Position numbers and translations under genes: made by a program | Part shown: positions 1 to 7,878 of the stretch, one piece after another | Layout of the letters: each line of letters opens with the position of its first letter | Numbering within the stretch: position 1 is the stretch's first letter | Notes under the pieces: model-generated | What the model saw: the letters and a program-made list of their open reading frames with translations, nothing else | The model's database searches: none | Told to the model about the DNA's origin: nothing | Source of the DNA: an uncultured Collinsella sp. | Lineage (GTDB): Bacteria; Actinomycetota; Coriobacteriia; Coriobacteriales; Coriobacteriaceae | Direction of reading: 5' to 3' | Assembly: GCA_900549065.1 (NCBI GenBank) | Contig: URNC01000004.1 | Span: forward strand, 1-37,891 | Length of the DNA stretch: 37,891 nt

Positions 1-42
1 CCTAAGCCTTCGTCGGCAGCGTCAGATGTGTATAAGAGTCAG
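1..42 (+). other. Illumina Nextera adapter remnant (non-biological)
   Basis: Positions 10-42 match the 33-base Nextera read-1 transposase adapter, including the mosaic end, at 32 of 33 bases; the one difference is T instead of A at position 39. Positions 2-9 (CTAAGCCT) are the standard Nextera i5 index S508/N508, and base 1 (C) fits the end of the preceding P5 segment. The genome sequence therefore starts at about base 43, and this edge is a library-fragment or contig end. I compared it with the adapter sequence from memory. Confidence 0.96.
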
Positions 43-43
43 G

Positions 44-97
44 GCTCAGGATAGGGCCGCCGCTCTTCTGGCGGATGCGGTAGAGGGTTTGCGTTAG
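44..97 (+). CDS. 3' end of an upstream gene, possibly murG (partial)
   Basis: One frame stays open from the adapter junction to a TAG at 95-97 and encodes a short Ala/Leu/Asp-rich tail (AQDRAAALLADAVEGLR). Its composition matches the coding frames around it and suits the C-terminal helix of a cytoplasmic enzyme. MurG normally precedes murC in this cluster, so a MurG tail is the natural guess, but 17 residues cannot prove a family. The 5' part is cut off by the contig end. The following 97 bases up to murC hold only the murC ribosome-binding site. Confidence 0.4.
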   Translation, partial: AQDRAAALLADAVEGLR

Positions 98-194
98 TTA
101 GACGGGATATCGTCGGTCGCCCTCGCGCTGATGCGGTAGGTGCGGTACAGTTAACGGGTTACAGGCAGTGTTTACGCAAGGAGTACACGAGCAC

Positions 195-1613
195 ATGGCT
201 GATTCCCAGACTGCAACCTCCGCGCCCGAGTTTAAGAGCGCCCACTTTATCGGTATCGGCGGCGCCGGCATGAGCGGCATCGCCCTCGTTCTGCACGAGC
301 GCGGTTATGCCGTTACCGGCTCCGACCTTAAGACGTCACGTTATATCCGCCAGCTTACCCGCGCTGGTGTGAAGGTGCATGTGGGCCATGAGGCCGCCAC
401 GATCGACGAGGTCAAGCCCGACGTGGTTGTTGTCTCCACCGCTATTCCGGAGTCCAACCCTGAACTCGTGCGCGCTCGCGAGCTTGGTATTCCCGTGTGG
501 CCCCGTGCCAAGATGCTCTCTGCTTTGGGCCACGGCTACACCACCGTCGCTGTTGCCGGCACGCATGGCAAGACCACCACGTCTTCGATGTGCGCCACCA
601 TGCTCGACCGCATGGGTCTGGATCCGAGCTTCCTGATCGGTGGCATCGTCGAGGGCTATGACACGAACGGCAAGAACGGCTCGGGCGACTACTTTGTCGC
701 CGAGGCCGACGAGTCCGACAGTTCCTTCCTGTTCCTGAACCCCAACGTGGTCATTGTGACCAACGTCGAGGCCGACCACCTCGATCACTACTCGGGTATC
801 GAGGAGATCGAGGCGACTTTCGCCAAATTCATGAGCCTGGTGGGCGAGGACGGCACCGTCATCGTCTGCGGTGAGGACCCGCATCTGGTCGAGCTCGCCA
901 AGTCGACGGGCCGTCACGTGCTTTCCTACGGCTTTGCCGAGAGCAACGACATCGTCTGCATGCACCCGGATGTCAAGGGCATCCAGAGTGACTTTATCGT
1001 TCGCTTTGAGGACGGCACTGAGCATGCTGTGGAGATCAAGAGCAATCCCGGTCGCCACAACATGCTCAACGCCACGGCGGTGCTCACCGTCGCCCATGTC
1101 CTGGGCCTTGACATCGACTCCGCCGCCAAGGCGCTCTCGAGCTTTGAGGGCGTCCGCCGTCGCTTTACCCACGTGGGCGATATCGATGGCATCACCGTGG
1201 TCGATGATTACGGCCATCACCCCACCGAGATCAAGGCGACGCTTGCTGCCGCTTCGTCGCTGGGCTACAAGCATGTCGACGTCGTGTTCCAGCCGCACCG
1301 CTATTCGCGCCTGCAGGCCCTGTGCGACGACTTTGCCGATGCATTTGCCAATGCCGATAAACTGCTGCTGATTGATGTGTTCTCGGCTGGCGAGATGCCC
1401 ATTCCGGGTGTCACCTCTAAGATGCTCGCCGATACCGTGCGCGCCAAGCATCCTGGCAAGGAGGTCGTGTACTGCTCCAGCCGTCTTGAGCTTAATCAGG
1501 AGCTCGAGCAGATGGTGGGCGAGGGCGACCTGCTGCTCACTATGGGTGCTGGTGACGTTACGACCGTCGGTCCCGAGTTCATTGAGTATCTGACTGCCAA
1601 GAAAGACGCTTAA
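195..1613 (+). CDS. murC: UDP-N-acetylmuramate--L-alanine ligase MurC
   Basis: MurC is the cytoplasmic ATP-dependent ligase that adds L-alanine to UDP-N-acetylmuramic acid, the first amino-acid step of peptidoglycan precursor synthesis. The protein is 472 aa, normal for the family. The N-terminal UDP-binding motif GIGGAGMSG follows about 18 residues from the start. The Mur-ligase P-loop GTHGKTTTSSM begins at Gly122. The central domain has EADESDSSFLFL and NVEADHLDHY, and the C-terminal ligand domain has the DDYGHHPTEI block. I chose ATG 195 because AAGGAG lies at 178-183; an in-frame GTG at 168 has no comparable site. The stop is 5 bases from murB, so the two are surely co-transcribed and probably form the start of the division operon seen here. 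Confidence 0.97.
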   Translation: MADSQTATSAPEFKSAHFIGIGGAGMSGIALVLHERGYAVTGSDLKTSRYIRQLTRAGVKVHVGHEAATIDEVKPDVVVVSTAIPESNPELVRARELGIPVWPRAKMLSALGHGYTTVAVAGTHGKTTTSSMCATMLDRMGLDPSFLIGGIVEGYDTNGKNGSGDYFVAEADESDSSFLFLNPNVVIVTNVEADHLDHYSGIEEIEATFAKFMSLVGEDGTVIVCGEDPHLVELAKSTGRHVLSYGFAESNDIVCMHPDVKGIQSDFIVRFEDGTEHAVEIKSNPGRHNMLNATAVLTVAHVLGLDIDSAAKALSSFEGVRRRFTHVGDIDGITVVDDYGHHPTEIKATLAAASSLGYKHVDVVFQPHRYSRLQALCDDFADAFANADKLLLIDVFSAGEMPIPGVTSKMLADTVRAKHPGKEVVYCSSRLELNQELEQMVGEGDLLLTMGAGDVTTVGPEFIEYLTAKKDA

Positions 1614-1618
1614 GTCTA

Positions 1619-2530
1619 ATGGGTCTGTTTAACGCCGTCATGGCGCTCTCGGGCATGATCGACACGGATGTGATCGAGGACGAGCGCCTTGCGCGTCATA
1701 CGAGCTATCGTATCGGCGGCAAGGCCGACCTCTTTGTGACGTGCCATAGCTATCATGCCCTCCGCCGCGCCGTGGCGGTGCTCGATCGCGAGCAGGTGCC
1801 GTGGGTCATCATCGGCAAGGGCTCCAATCTGCTGGTTGCCGATGGCGGTTATCGCGGTGCCGTCATTTCGCTCGGACGTGAGTTTCAGCGCACGGTTGTT
1901 GCCGATGACGGTTGTACGCTGACGGTCGGTGCGGGCGTGATGTTTGCGCGCCTGGTCAACGATGCCCTGTCGCGTAGCCTCTCGGGCCTTGAGTTTGCCG
2001 TTGGCATCCCTGGCTCGGTCGGCGGTGCGATATCTATGAATGCTGGCACACGGACCGAGTGGATTGGCTCGCTGGTCGAGGATGTCGTAACGTTTGACCC
2101 GGCATCCGGTATCAAGCATTATGCGGGGTCCGAGATCACTTGGGGCTACCGCGAATGTAGCCTTCCCCGCAATGAGATCATCCTCGAGTGCGTGCTCAAA
2201 CTTAAACCGGCACCCAAGGCCGACATTCGCGAGCGCATGGAGCGGTACCTGACGAGGCGCAAGCGTACGCAGCCCATGGGTCGCGCATCCTGCGGGTCGG
2301 TCTTTCGCAACCCGCCCGATGCGAGTGTGGGCAAGCTTATCGAGGATTGTGGATTAAAGGGTTTTTCGATTGGCGGCGCGGAAGTTTCGCCCGCTCACGC
2401 TAATTTTATCGTTAATAACGGAACTGCCTCGGCCGATGACGTTGCCGCGGTTATCAGACATGTGCACGGAAAGGTGAGGGAGGCGTATGGCATCGAGCTC
2501 AGACCGGAAGTTAAATTCCTCGGCTTCTAG
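1619..2530 (+). CDS. murB: UDP-N-acetylenolpyruvoylglucosamine reductase MurB
   Basis: MurB reduces UDP-GlcNAc-enolpyruvate to UDP-MurNAc with NADPH, using bound FAD. The 303-aa protein has the FAD-binding blocks YRIGGKADLF, IGKGSNLLVADGG and GIPGSVGGAISMNAG. The catalytic Ser is in CGSVFRNPP (Ser227), followed by KLIEDCGLKG and the C-terminal SPAHANFIVN block. The start is five bases after the murC stop. Its Shine-Dalgarno is weak, and in-frame ATGs at 1640 and 1655 are possible alternatives, so coupling to murC translation is likely. The 3' end overlaps ftsQ by 44 bases in another frame. In the pathway MurB acts just before MurC although its gene lies after it. Confidence 0.96.
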   Translation: MGLFNAVMALSGMIDTDVIEDERLARHTSYRIGGKADLFVTCHSYHALRRAVAVLDREQVPWVIIGKGSNLLVADGGYRGAVISLGREFQRTVVADDGCTLTVGAGVMFARLVNDALSRSLSGLEFAVGIPGSVGGAISMNAGTRTEWIGSLVEDVVTFDPASGIKHYAGSEITWGYRECSLPRNEIILECVLKLKPAPKADIRERMERYLTRRKRTQPMGRASCGSVFRNPPDASVGKLIEDCGLKGFSIGGAEVSPAHANFIVNNGTASADDVAAVIRHVHGKVREAYGIELRPEVKFLGF

Positions 2531-3743
2531 AGCATCGAAACCCACCTTCCGCTGCGCCGGAGGGCGTTCCGGCGCGCCTGCCAAACCTCAACGCAATACC
2601 GTCGCGCACTCTAAGTCTGTCGGGCATGCTCGACAGACCAGTTGTCCGGTTGTCGGCTCGCAGCTCGGCAATCGTCCGGCCGCAAAAAAGTCCTCGCGTC
2701 CCTCGCTGACGTCAAAGCCTGTTATGGGCGCCAAGCCTGCCCGTCCCATGGCAACTCCTAAGCCCTCGACGGGAACTAAGGCGGCGCGTCCGGGTCGCAC
2801 GCTTGGCGCATCGAAACCGCGCTCGCTGACATCGGTGCCGGCTACCGCCAAGAAGCCTTCGGGTAAAAAAGGCGTCAACCCGTTGTCTTCACTTGGGGCG
2901 ATGGCAAATAAAACGTCAGACGCCGCTTCTCTCGTTACAGGCAAAGGCAAAATCGTGGGCGGCGTTCTGGCCGTCTTGGCCGTGCTCGTCGTCGTTGCCG
3001 TCGTGGTGATCAACTCTGGATTGTTTACCGCCACTGATATTCAGATTCAAGGCAGCGAGCATGTGACGAAGCACGATGCTATCCAGCTGATCGATTTGCC
3101 CGAGGGAACGTCGCTTTTTAACGTCGATCCCGACCAGATTACCGAGGACCTCAAGCAGAACCCGTGGGTCTCGGGCGTGGATGTCCAGCGTCAGTTCCCG
3201 CATACGCTCATCATTACGCCTATGGAGCGCAAGGTCATCGCAATTGCCTATATCAGCTCCGATGACCTTGCCTGGGCCATCGGGGATGATGACACCTGGA
3301 TCGCCCCGCTGTCGACGTCGGTCGAAGTGGATGACCAGGGCAACGTCATCACGACGGGGCAGGGCTCAAATACCCTGACCGGCATTGATGCCGCGCTGGC
3401 GCTCGCTAAGCACTATGGCGCGGTGTTGTTGACTGATGTCTCGGCGGATGTCGCTCCGGTTTCCGGCCAGGCGGTGAGCTCCAAGGCCGTTAAGGCTGGC
3501 TTGGATTATGTGCGTGGTTTTTCGAGCGAGTTCTTGGGACAAGTCAAGGATATTTCCACGCCTTCGGTCGAAGCCATCTCGGCAAACCTCAATAACGGCA
3601 TTGAGGTGTCGCTGGGCGATTCGAACGATATCGTCAAGAAGGAGCGCGTAGTCACCAAGCTGCTTTCGCAGGTAGAGGGCGTAACGTATATCAATGTGCG
3701 CTCTCCGGGTAACTATACATTTAGGAACGCTCCGACCTCGTAG
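2487..3743 (+). CDS. ftsQ: Cell division protein FtsQ/DivIB
   Basis: FtsQ (DivIB in Gram-positives) is a single-pass divisome protein with an extracytoplasmic POTRA domain that recruits FtsL/FtsB partners. The protein is 418 aa. Residues 1 to about 155 are a Lys/Arg/Ser/Pro/Ala-rich, low-complexity cytoplasmic tail. A strong hydrophobic segment follows at about 156-178 (rich in Val/Leu/Ala). After it comes the POTRA domain starting at FTATDIQIQG, with the typical GTSLFNVD and NPWVSGVDVQRQFP strands. ATG 2487 overlaps the end of murB and has GGGAGG at 2478-2483, close to the start codon. The long basic tail is larger than in many FtsQ proteins but is common in Actinomycetota. Assignment rests on the POTRA pattern and on position between murB and ftsZ. 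Confidence 0.92.
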   Translation: MASSSDRKLNSSASRASKPTFRCAGGRSGAPAKPQRNTVAHSKSVGHARQTSCPVVGSQLGNRPAAKKSSRPSLTSKPVMGAKPARPMATPKPSTGTKAARPGRTLGASKPRSLTSVPATAKKPSGKKGVNPLSSLGAMANKTSDAASLVTGKGKIVGGVLAVLAVLVVVAVVVINSGLFTATDIQIQGSEHVTKHDAIQLIDLPEGTSLFNVDPDQITEDLKQNPWVSGVDVQRQFPHTLIITPMERKVIAIAYISSDDLAWAIGDDDTWIAPLSTSVEVDDQGNVITTGQGSNTLTGIDAALALAKHYGAVLLTDVSADVAPVSGQAVSSKAVKAGLDYVRGFSSEFLGQVKDISTPSVEAISANLNNGIEVSLGDSNDIVKKERVVTKLLSQVEGVTYINVRSPGNYTFRNAPTS

Positions 3744-3942
3744 CGCTGGTTGATGCTTTGTTGAGGGGCCATACCACGCCGTTTATCTGGTTTGTTTGGT
3801 TTTCACGGTCAATTATTTGACTGATACGTTCATAGTGTGCAAACATAATACGGTTTACCTTTGCATTTACTTTCAACCTGAAGGTTAATGTGCGCAGGGG
3901 TCGACCCATGCTATGGCTATAACCTTTGTTCGGAGGACCGAT
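3744..3942 (+). promoter_or_regulatory. ftsQ-ftsZ spacer, probable ftsZ promoter and 5' UTR
   Basis: This 199-base gap is clearly more AT-rich than its surroundings. TTGACT at 3817-3822 and CATAAT at 3844-3849 look like promoter boxes, but the 21-base spacer is too long for a classical sigma-A promoter, so I cannot fix a start site. A weaker pair is TTGCAT 3861-3866 and GTTAAT 3884-3889 with 17 bases between. No terminator hairpin is visible, so readthrough from ftsQ also remains possible. GGAGGA at 3932-3937 is the ftsZ ribosome-binding site. Confidence 0.35.
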
Positions 3943-5097
3943 ATGCACGAGACAGAGATCAACAACTACCTTGCCGTCATTAAGGTGGTCGGCGTCGGCG
4001 GCGGCGGTACCAACGCGGTCAATCGAATGATCGAAGAGGGCATCCGCGGCGTCGAGTTTGTTGCCATCAACACCGATGCTCAGGCACTCGCGATCTCTGA
4101 TGCCGATATCAAGGTGCACATCGGCACCGACCTTACCCGCGGCCTGGGCGCCGGCGCCAACCCCGAGGTTGGCCGCAAGGCTGCCGATGAGTCCCGCGAC
4201 GACATTGCCGAGGCGCTCGCTGGCGCCGACATGGTGTTCATCACCTGCGGCGAGGGCGGTGGCACCGGTACCGGCGCCGCTCCCATCGTTGCCGATATCG
4301 CGATGAACGAGGTCGGTGCGCTGACCGTCGCCGTCGTGACCAAGCCCTTCACCTTCGAGGGCCGCAAGCGCAAGAAGAGCGCCGAGGAGGGTATTAAGAC
4401 CCTCTCCGATTGCGTCGACACCATGATCGTCATCCCTAACGATAAGCTGCTTGACATCGCCGAGAAGAAGACCACCATGCTCGAGGCCTTCGCGATTGCC
4501 GATGGCGTCCTTTCCCAGGGCACCCAGGGCATCACCGACCTTATCACCGTCCCCGGTATCATCAACTTGGACTTCGCCGATGTTAAGACCATCATGAAGC
4601 AGGCCGGTACCGCCATGATGGGTATCGGTACCTCTTCTGGGGATACCCGTGCCGTCGACGCTGCCCAGCAGGCCATCTCCAGCCCGCTGCTCGAGAGCTC
4701 CATCGATGGTGCCACGCGCGTGCTGCTCTCCATCGCCGGTTCCAAGGACCTGGGCATCCAGGAGATCAGCGACGCCGCCGACGTTGTCGCCAACGCCGTC
4801 GACCCCGAGGCCAACATCATCTTCGGTACCGTTGTTGACGAGTCCCTGGGCGATCAGGTGCGCATCACCGTCATCGCTACGGGCTTCTCCGACTCCAACG
4901 TCAACCGTCAGGACGAGCTCTTTGCTGCTCAGCAGTCTCAGAGCAAGGCTGCTGCCTCCGCTGAGCCGCAACGCACCGCTCCGGCCACCAGTCCGGCTCA
5001 GGCCGCTCCGACCCGCAACGTTGGTGGCACCGAGCTTCCTAACTTCGGCAACGATCAGTTCGAGCTTCCCGACTTCCTGAAGCGCGGTAGCTTCTAG
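3943..5097 (+). CDS. ftsZ: Cell division GTPase FtsZ
   Basis: FtsZ is the tubulin homologue that polymerises into the Z ring at midcell. This protein is 384 aa. It carries the nucleotide-binding GVGGGGTNAVNRM near the N-terminus, the tubulin signature GGGTGTGAAP, the T6/T7 loop region NLDFADVKTIM and a Pro/Ala/Gln-rich flexible linker. It ends in the conserved C-terminal peptide FELPDFLKRGSF, which binds SepF and other anchors; sepF lies 6 kb downstream. ATG 3943 was chosen because GGAGGA is 5 bases before it; the in-frame ATG at 3913 lacks such a site and would add ten atypical residues. Its codon use is strongly biased to C-ending codons, as expected for a highly expressed gene. A clear terminator follows. 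Confidence 0.98.
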   Translation: MHETEINNYLAVIKVVGVGGGGTNAVNRMIEEGIRGVEFVAINTDAQALAISDADIKVHIGTDLTRGLGAGANPEVGRKAADESRDDIAEALAGADMVFITCGEGGGTGTGAAPIVADIAMNEVGALTVAVVTKPFTFEGRKRKKSAEEGIKTLSDCVDTMIVIPNDKLLDIAEKKTTMLEAFAIADGVLSQGTQGITDLITVPGIINLDFADVKTIMKQAGTAMMGIGTSSGDTRAVDAAQQAISSPLLESSIDGATRVLLSIAGSKDLGIQEISDAADVVANAVDPEANIIFGTVVDESLGDQVRITVIATGFSDSNVNRQDELFAAQQSQSKAAASAEPQRTAPATSPAQAAPTRNVGGTELPNFGNDQFELPDFLKRGSF

Positions 5098-5120
5098 TTC
5101 GTTTTTCTCAACGACCTGCA

Positions 5121-5154
5121 AGGGGTGCGTCCGATTGGGCACGCCCCTTTTTTG
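5121..5154 (+). terminator. Rho-independent terminator of ftsZ
   Basis: A 12-bp stem (5121-5132 with 5137-5148) has a GATT loop, two G-U pairs and one C-A mismatch, and is followed by six T residues. It lies 23 bases after the ftsZ stop, so it should end the mur-fts transcript before the pgeF-pst unit. Confidence 0.9.
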
Positions 5155-5192
5155 TTGTGTTTCGCCTTTGTAAACGAAAGCCTCCAATCTCC

Positions 5193-5235
5193 TTACGTTC
5201 CCTTTACGTTTGCTCCTTACCGCTGCGGGTATCCT
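5193..5235 (+). promoter_or_regulatory. Tandem 11-bp repeat resembling a Pho box, with possible -10
   Basis: TTACGTTCCCT (5193-5203) is followed directly by TTACGTTTGCT (5204-5214): two 11-bp units identical at 9 of 11 positions. Response regulators of the PhoB/PhoP family bind direct repeats with exactly this 11-bp period, usually replacing the -35 box. TATCCT (5230-5235) could be the -10 box, 15 bases downstream. The site lies about 100 bases before pgeF, the gene translationally overlapped with pstS. I infer that phosphate starvation drives pgeF-pstSCAB from here; the repeat itself is seen directly, the regulator is not in the window. Confidence 0.5.
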
Positions 5236-5313
5236 TTTTGATGAAGTATGCAGCCGTATGGCACGGACTGCTGCGGCGTCGCCGCAATACTTGTGTTATT
5301 AGGAGGCTTTAGT

Positions 5314-6114
5314 ATGGCAGCACGTGCGGACAACGTTTCGCGTGTCGACCATGATGGAGTTACGTTGGTGGAGGGCGCGACATCCGATGTTCGCTTTGCC
5401 TTCACCGAGCGCGCCGGTGGCGTTTCCGAAGATGCGTACTCCTCACTCAACTTGGGCTCGCATGTTGGCGATGACCCCTTTGCTGTTCAAGAAAATCGTC
5501 GTCGTGCGCTCGAAGCTATGGGTGCCGCCGAGTGCGAGCACAACCTGCTCGTTCCCAATCAGGTCCATGGTGATCATATCGTTGCGGTGACCTCGAACGG
5601 CGCCGATGACCTTGAGGACGTTCGCGAGCAGATTGCCGAGGGCTGTGATGCCATCGTCTGCACGGCGCATAACGTGCCCGTGCTGCTCTGCTTTGCCGAC
5701 TGCGTTCCCGTGGTGCTGGTGGCCCCTGGCGGATTTGCCGTGGTGCACTCCGGTTGGAAGGGCACGATTGCACGTATTTCTGCCAAGGCGTGCCAGGCGC
5801 TTTGCGATGCTGCCGGCTGCGATGCGAGCAACGTTTCCGCCTATATCGGCCCCCATATCTTGGGTGACGAATATGAGGTATCCCAGGAACTCATGGATCG
5901 CTTTGCCGCCGAGTTCTCTTGCATCGATGCGAGTGCCTCTCGCATGCTCGATCTTTCCGCTGCCATTCGCGAGGCGCTGGTAGATGTCGGTGTCGACGCG
6001 GATAATATCGTGGATACCCAGCTTTCGACTATGCGTCAGAACGACCGCTTTTATTCCTACCGTAACGAGGACGGCACCTGTGGGCGCCATGCTGCGATCG
6101 GCGTGATGCTATGA
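5314..6114 (+). CDS. pgeF: Peptidoglycan editing factor PgeF (YfiH/YlmD laccase-fold family)
   Basis: Members of this family are zinc-dependent, laccase-fold cytoplasmic enzymes. In Escherichia coli PgeF removes wrongly incorporated L-Ser from UDP-MurNAc, and homologues act on purine nucleosides. The 266-aa protein has the three metal ligands: His85 in NQVHGDH, Cys130 in CFADCVPV and His145 in VVHSGWKGT. ATG 5314 follows AGGAGG at 5301-5306. An in-frame ATG at 5248 would add 22 residues with no ribosome-binding site. The gene normally sits between ftsZ and yggS in Gram-positives. Here its stop overlaps the pstS start (ATGA), so it appears translationally coupled to a phosphate operon. That link is unusual and suggests shared phosphate control. 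Confidence 0.93.
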   Translation: MAARADNVSRVDHDGVTLVEGATSDVRFAFTERAGGVSEDAYSSLNLGSHVGDDPFAVQENRRRALEAMGAAECEHNLLVPNQVHGDHIVAVTSNGADDLEDVREQIAEGCDAIVCTAHNVPVLLCFADCVPVVLVAPGGFAVVHSGWKGTIARISAKACQALCDAAGCDASNVSAYIGPHILGDEYEVSQELMDRFAAEFSCIDASASRMLDLSAAIREALVDVGVDADNIVDTQLSTMRQNDRFYSYRNEDGTCGRHAAIGVML

Positions 6115-6947
6115 GAAAGATCGTATCGGTCCTGAGCGCCGCTGTGCTTACGCTTACACTGTGCGCCTGTTCTTCGGGATCTTCTACCTCTTCCATTACC
6201 GTCGCCGGCTCCACGACCTGCCTTCCTATCGCCGAGATTGCGGCCGAGGGCTTTAAGGAGGAGACCGGCATCGACGTGCTCGTTTCCGGTTTGGGTTCTT
6301 CCGCTGGCATCGAGGCCGTCAGCGCCGGCACAGCCGATATCGCCAGCTCCTCCCGTGGACTCAATGCCGACGAACAGGATCTGGGCCTGACTCCCATCGT
6401 CATTGCCCACGACGGTATCGCGGTCATCGTGAACGACGATAACCCGGTCGATAACCTCTCGACCGAGCAGCTCCGCGATATTTACGCCGGCAAGATCACC
6501 AACTGGAAAGAAGTCGGTGGCGAGGACCTGAGGATCCAGGTCATCAATCGAGATGAGGCGTCCGGCACGCGTGAGGCCTTCCGCACCATCGTGATGGACG
6601 GCACCCCGTTCGATCGCCGCTCGGCCGTTCTTTCGGGCACGGGCCAGGTGCGCGACGTGGTATCTCGTTCGCGCGGTGCCATTGGCTACATTTCGCTGGG
6701 CTTCGTCGATAGCCTCAACGCCAAGACCTCGGTCAAGGCCGTCTCGGTCAATCATGTTGAGGCGTCCGAGAAGACGGTCGCGAGCGGCGGCTATCCCATC
6801 TCACGCGACCTTTACTTCTTTGTGAAGGGTGCGCCTTCGCAGCAGGCGCAGGATTACATCGACTATGTGACGTCCGAAAAGATGGACAAGCAGATTCGCG
6901 AGGCGGGCTTTATTCCCGTCACCAACGACGAGAAGGGGAGTGAGTAG
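6111..6947 (+). CDS. pstS: Phosphate ABC transporter substrate-binding lipoprotein PstS
   Basis: PstS captures inorganic phosphate outside the membrane and hands it to the PstCA channel. The 278-aa protein starts with a lipoprotein signal peptide. After a short basic N-region there is a hydrophobic stretch ending in LCAC, with Cys20 as the likely lipidated residue. The phosphate-binding signatures AGSTTCLPIAE, GLGSSAGIEAVSAG and RDEASGTREAF are all present. The length matches the compact Gram-positive PstS type. The start codon overlaps the pgeF stop as ATGA, so translation is probably coupled. It begins a five-gene Pst-PhoU set in canonical order. Confidence 0.95.
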   Translation: MRKIVSVLSAAVLTLTLCACSSGSSTSSITVAGSTTCLPIAEIAAEGFKEETGIDVLVSGLGSSAGIEAVSAGTADIASSSRGLNADEQDLGLTPIVIAHDGIAVIVNDDNPVDNLSTEQLRDIYAGKITNWKEVGGEDLRIQVINRDEASGTREAFRTIVMDGTPFDRRSAVLSGTGQVRDVVSRSRGAIGYISLGFVDSLNAKTSVKAVSVNHVEASEKTVASGGYPISRDLYFFVKGAPSQQAQDYIDYVTSEKMDKQIREAGFIPVTNDEKGSE

Positions 6948-6948
6948 C

Positions 6949-7875
6949 ATGGAAGCACAGGAAAACTCCCAGACTGAGCAGAATGTTCAGACGCCCAAGA
7001 AGCGCGAGCTGGCGCTCGTATCGCACAGTACCTATATCAAGGAGAAGGCGCTGCAGTGGATCTTCTTTGCCTGCGCGTTCTTGGCGGTCGTTACCGTCAT
7101 CCTGATTTTTGTCTTTACCACGTACTCGGCGCTGCCCGTCTTTACTGACATCGGTCTGGCGGACTTCTTTAGCTTTACGTGGGCGCCTTCCGAGGGCCAC
7201 TACGGCATCTTGTCGCTGCTTGCCGGCTCGGGTCTGGTGACCGTCGGTGCGCTCGCCATGGGCGTGCCGCTGGGCGTGGGTACGGCCGTTTACCTGGTCG
7301 AGATTGCCAGCAAGCGCGTGCGCAAGCTCATCAGCCCCGCCGTTGACCTGCTGGCGGGCATACCCTCCATCATCTACGGCTTCTTTGGCATGATCATCAT
7401 CCGCCCGTTTATCGCACAACTGACCGGCGGCCTTGGTTTTGGTGCGCTGACGGCGTGGTTTGTGCTCGCCATCATGATCGTCCCTACCATCACCACGCTC
7501 ACCATCGATGCTCTCAATTCCATTCCCATGGGCATTCGCGAGGCATCGTATGCCATGGGCGCCACCAAGTGGCAGACCATCTATAAGGTCGTGCTACCTG
7601 CCGCGAAGCTGGGTATCGTTGATGCCATCGTGCTGGGTATGGGCCGTGCCATCGGCGAGACCATGGCCGTGCTCATGGTCGTAGGTAACGCCCCGGTTAT
7701 TCCCGACAGCATTGCGAGCCCCATCTCGACGCTCACGAGCCAGATTGCGCTCGACATGAGCTATTCCTCGGGTCTGCACCGCTCGGCGCTGTTCGGCATG
7801 GGTGTGGTCCTGTTTATCATCTCCGCCACGCTGGTGGGCATCGTCCGTCTGATTTCCAAGAAGAAGAGGGGGTAG
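6949..7875 (+). CDS. pstC: Phosphate ABC transporter permease PstC
   Basis: PstC is one of two inner-membrane subunits of the high-affinity phosphate transporter. The 308-aa protein has a hydrophilic N-terminal tail of about 30 residues and then six hydrophobic segments. The permease coupling loop is NSIPMGIREASYAMGATKWQ (EAA-type motif with the conserved Gly), which contacts PstB. ATG 6949 has AAGGGGAG at 6933-6940; an in-frame GTG at 6940 overlaps that site and is unlikely. The start is directly after the pstS stop at 6945-6947. It was told apart from PstA by its order and by the motif DLLAGIPSIIYGFFGM. Confidence 0.94.
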   Translation: MEAQENSQTEQNVQTPKKRELALVSHSTYIKEKALQWIFFACAFLAVVTVILIFVFTTYSALPVFTDIGLADFFSFTWAPSEGHYGILSLLAGSGLVTVGALAMGVPLGVGTAVYLVEIASKRVRKLISPAVDLLAGIPSIIYGFFGMIIIRPFIAQLTGGLGFGALTAWFVLAIMIVPTITTLTIDALNSIPMGIREASYAMGATKWQTIYKVVLPAAKLGIVDAIVLGMGRAIGETMAVLMVVGNAPVIPDSIASPISTLTSQIALDMSYSSGLHRSALFGMGVVLFIISATLVGIVRLISKKKRG

Positions 7876-7878
7876 GCT

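Noticed and set aside
336..1451. Long minus-strand open frame opposite murC
   Set aside because: It lies antisense in the codon-biased murC gene, has low-complexity Ala/Val/Gly/His/Asp composition and no ribosome-binding site. High GC content alone creates such frames.
3721..5187. 488-codon minus-strand frame opposite ftsZ
   Set aside because: It is the antisense shadow of ftsZ; its composition is rich in Gly/Asp/Val repeats mirroring FtsZ codons, and it runs through the ftsZ terminator.
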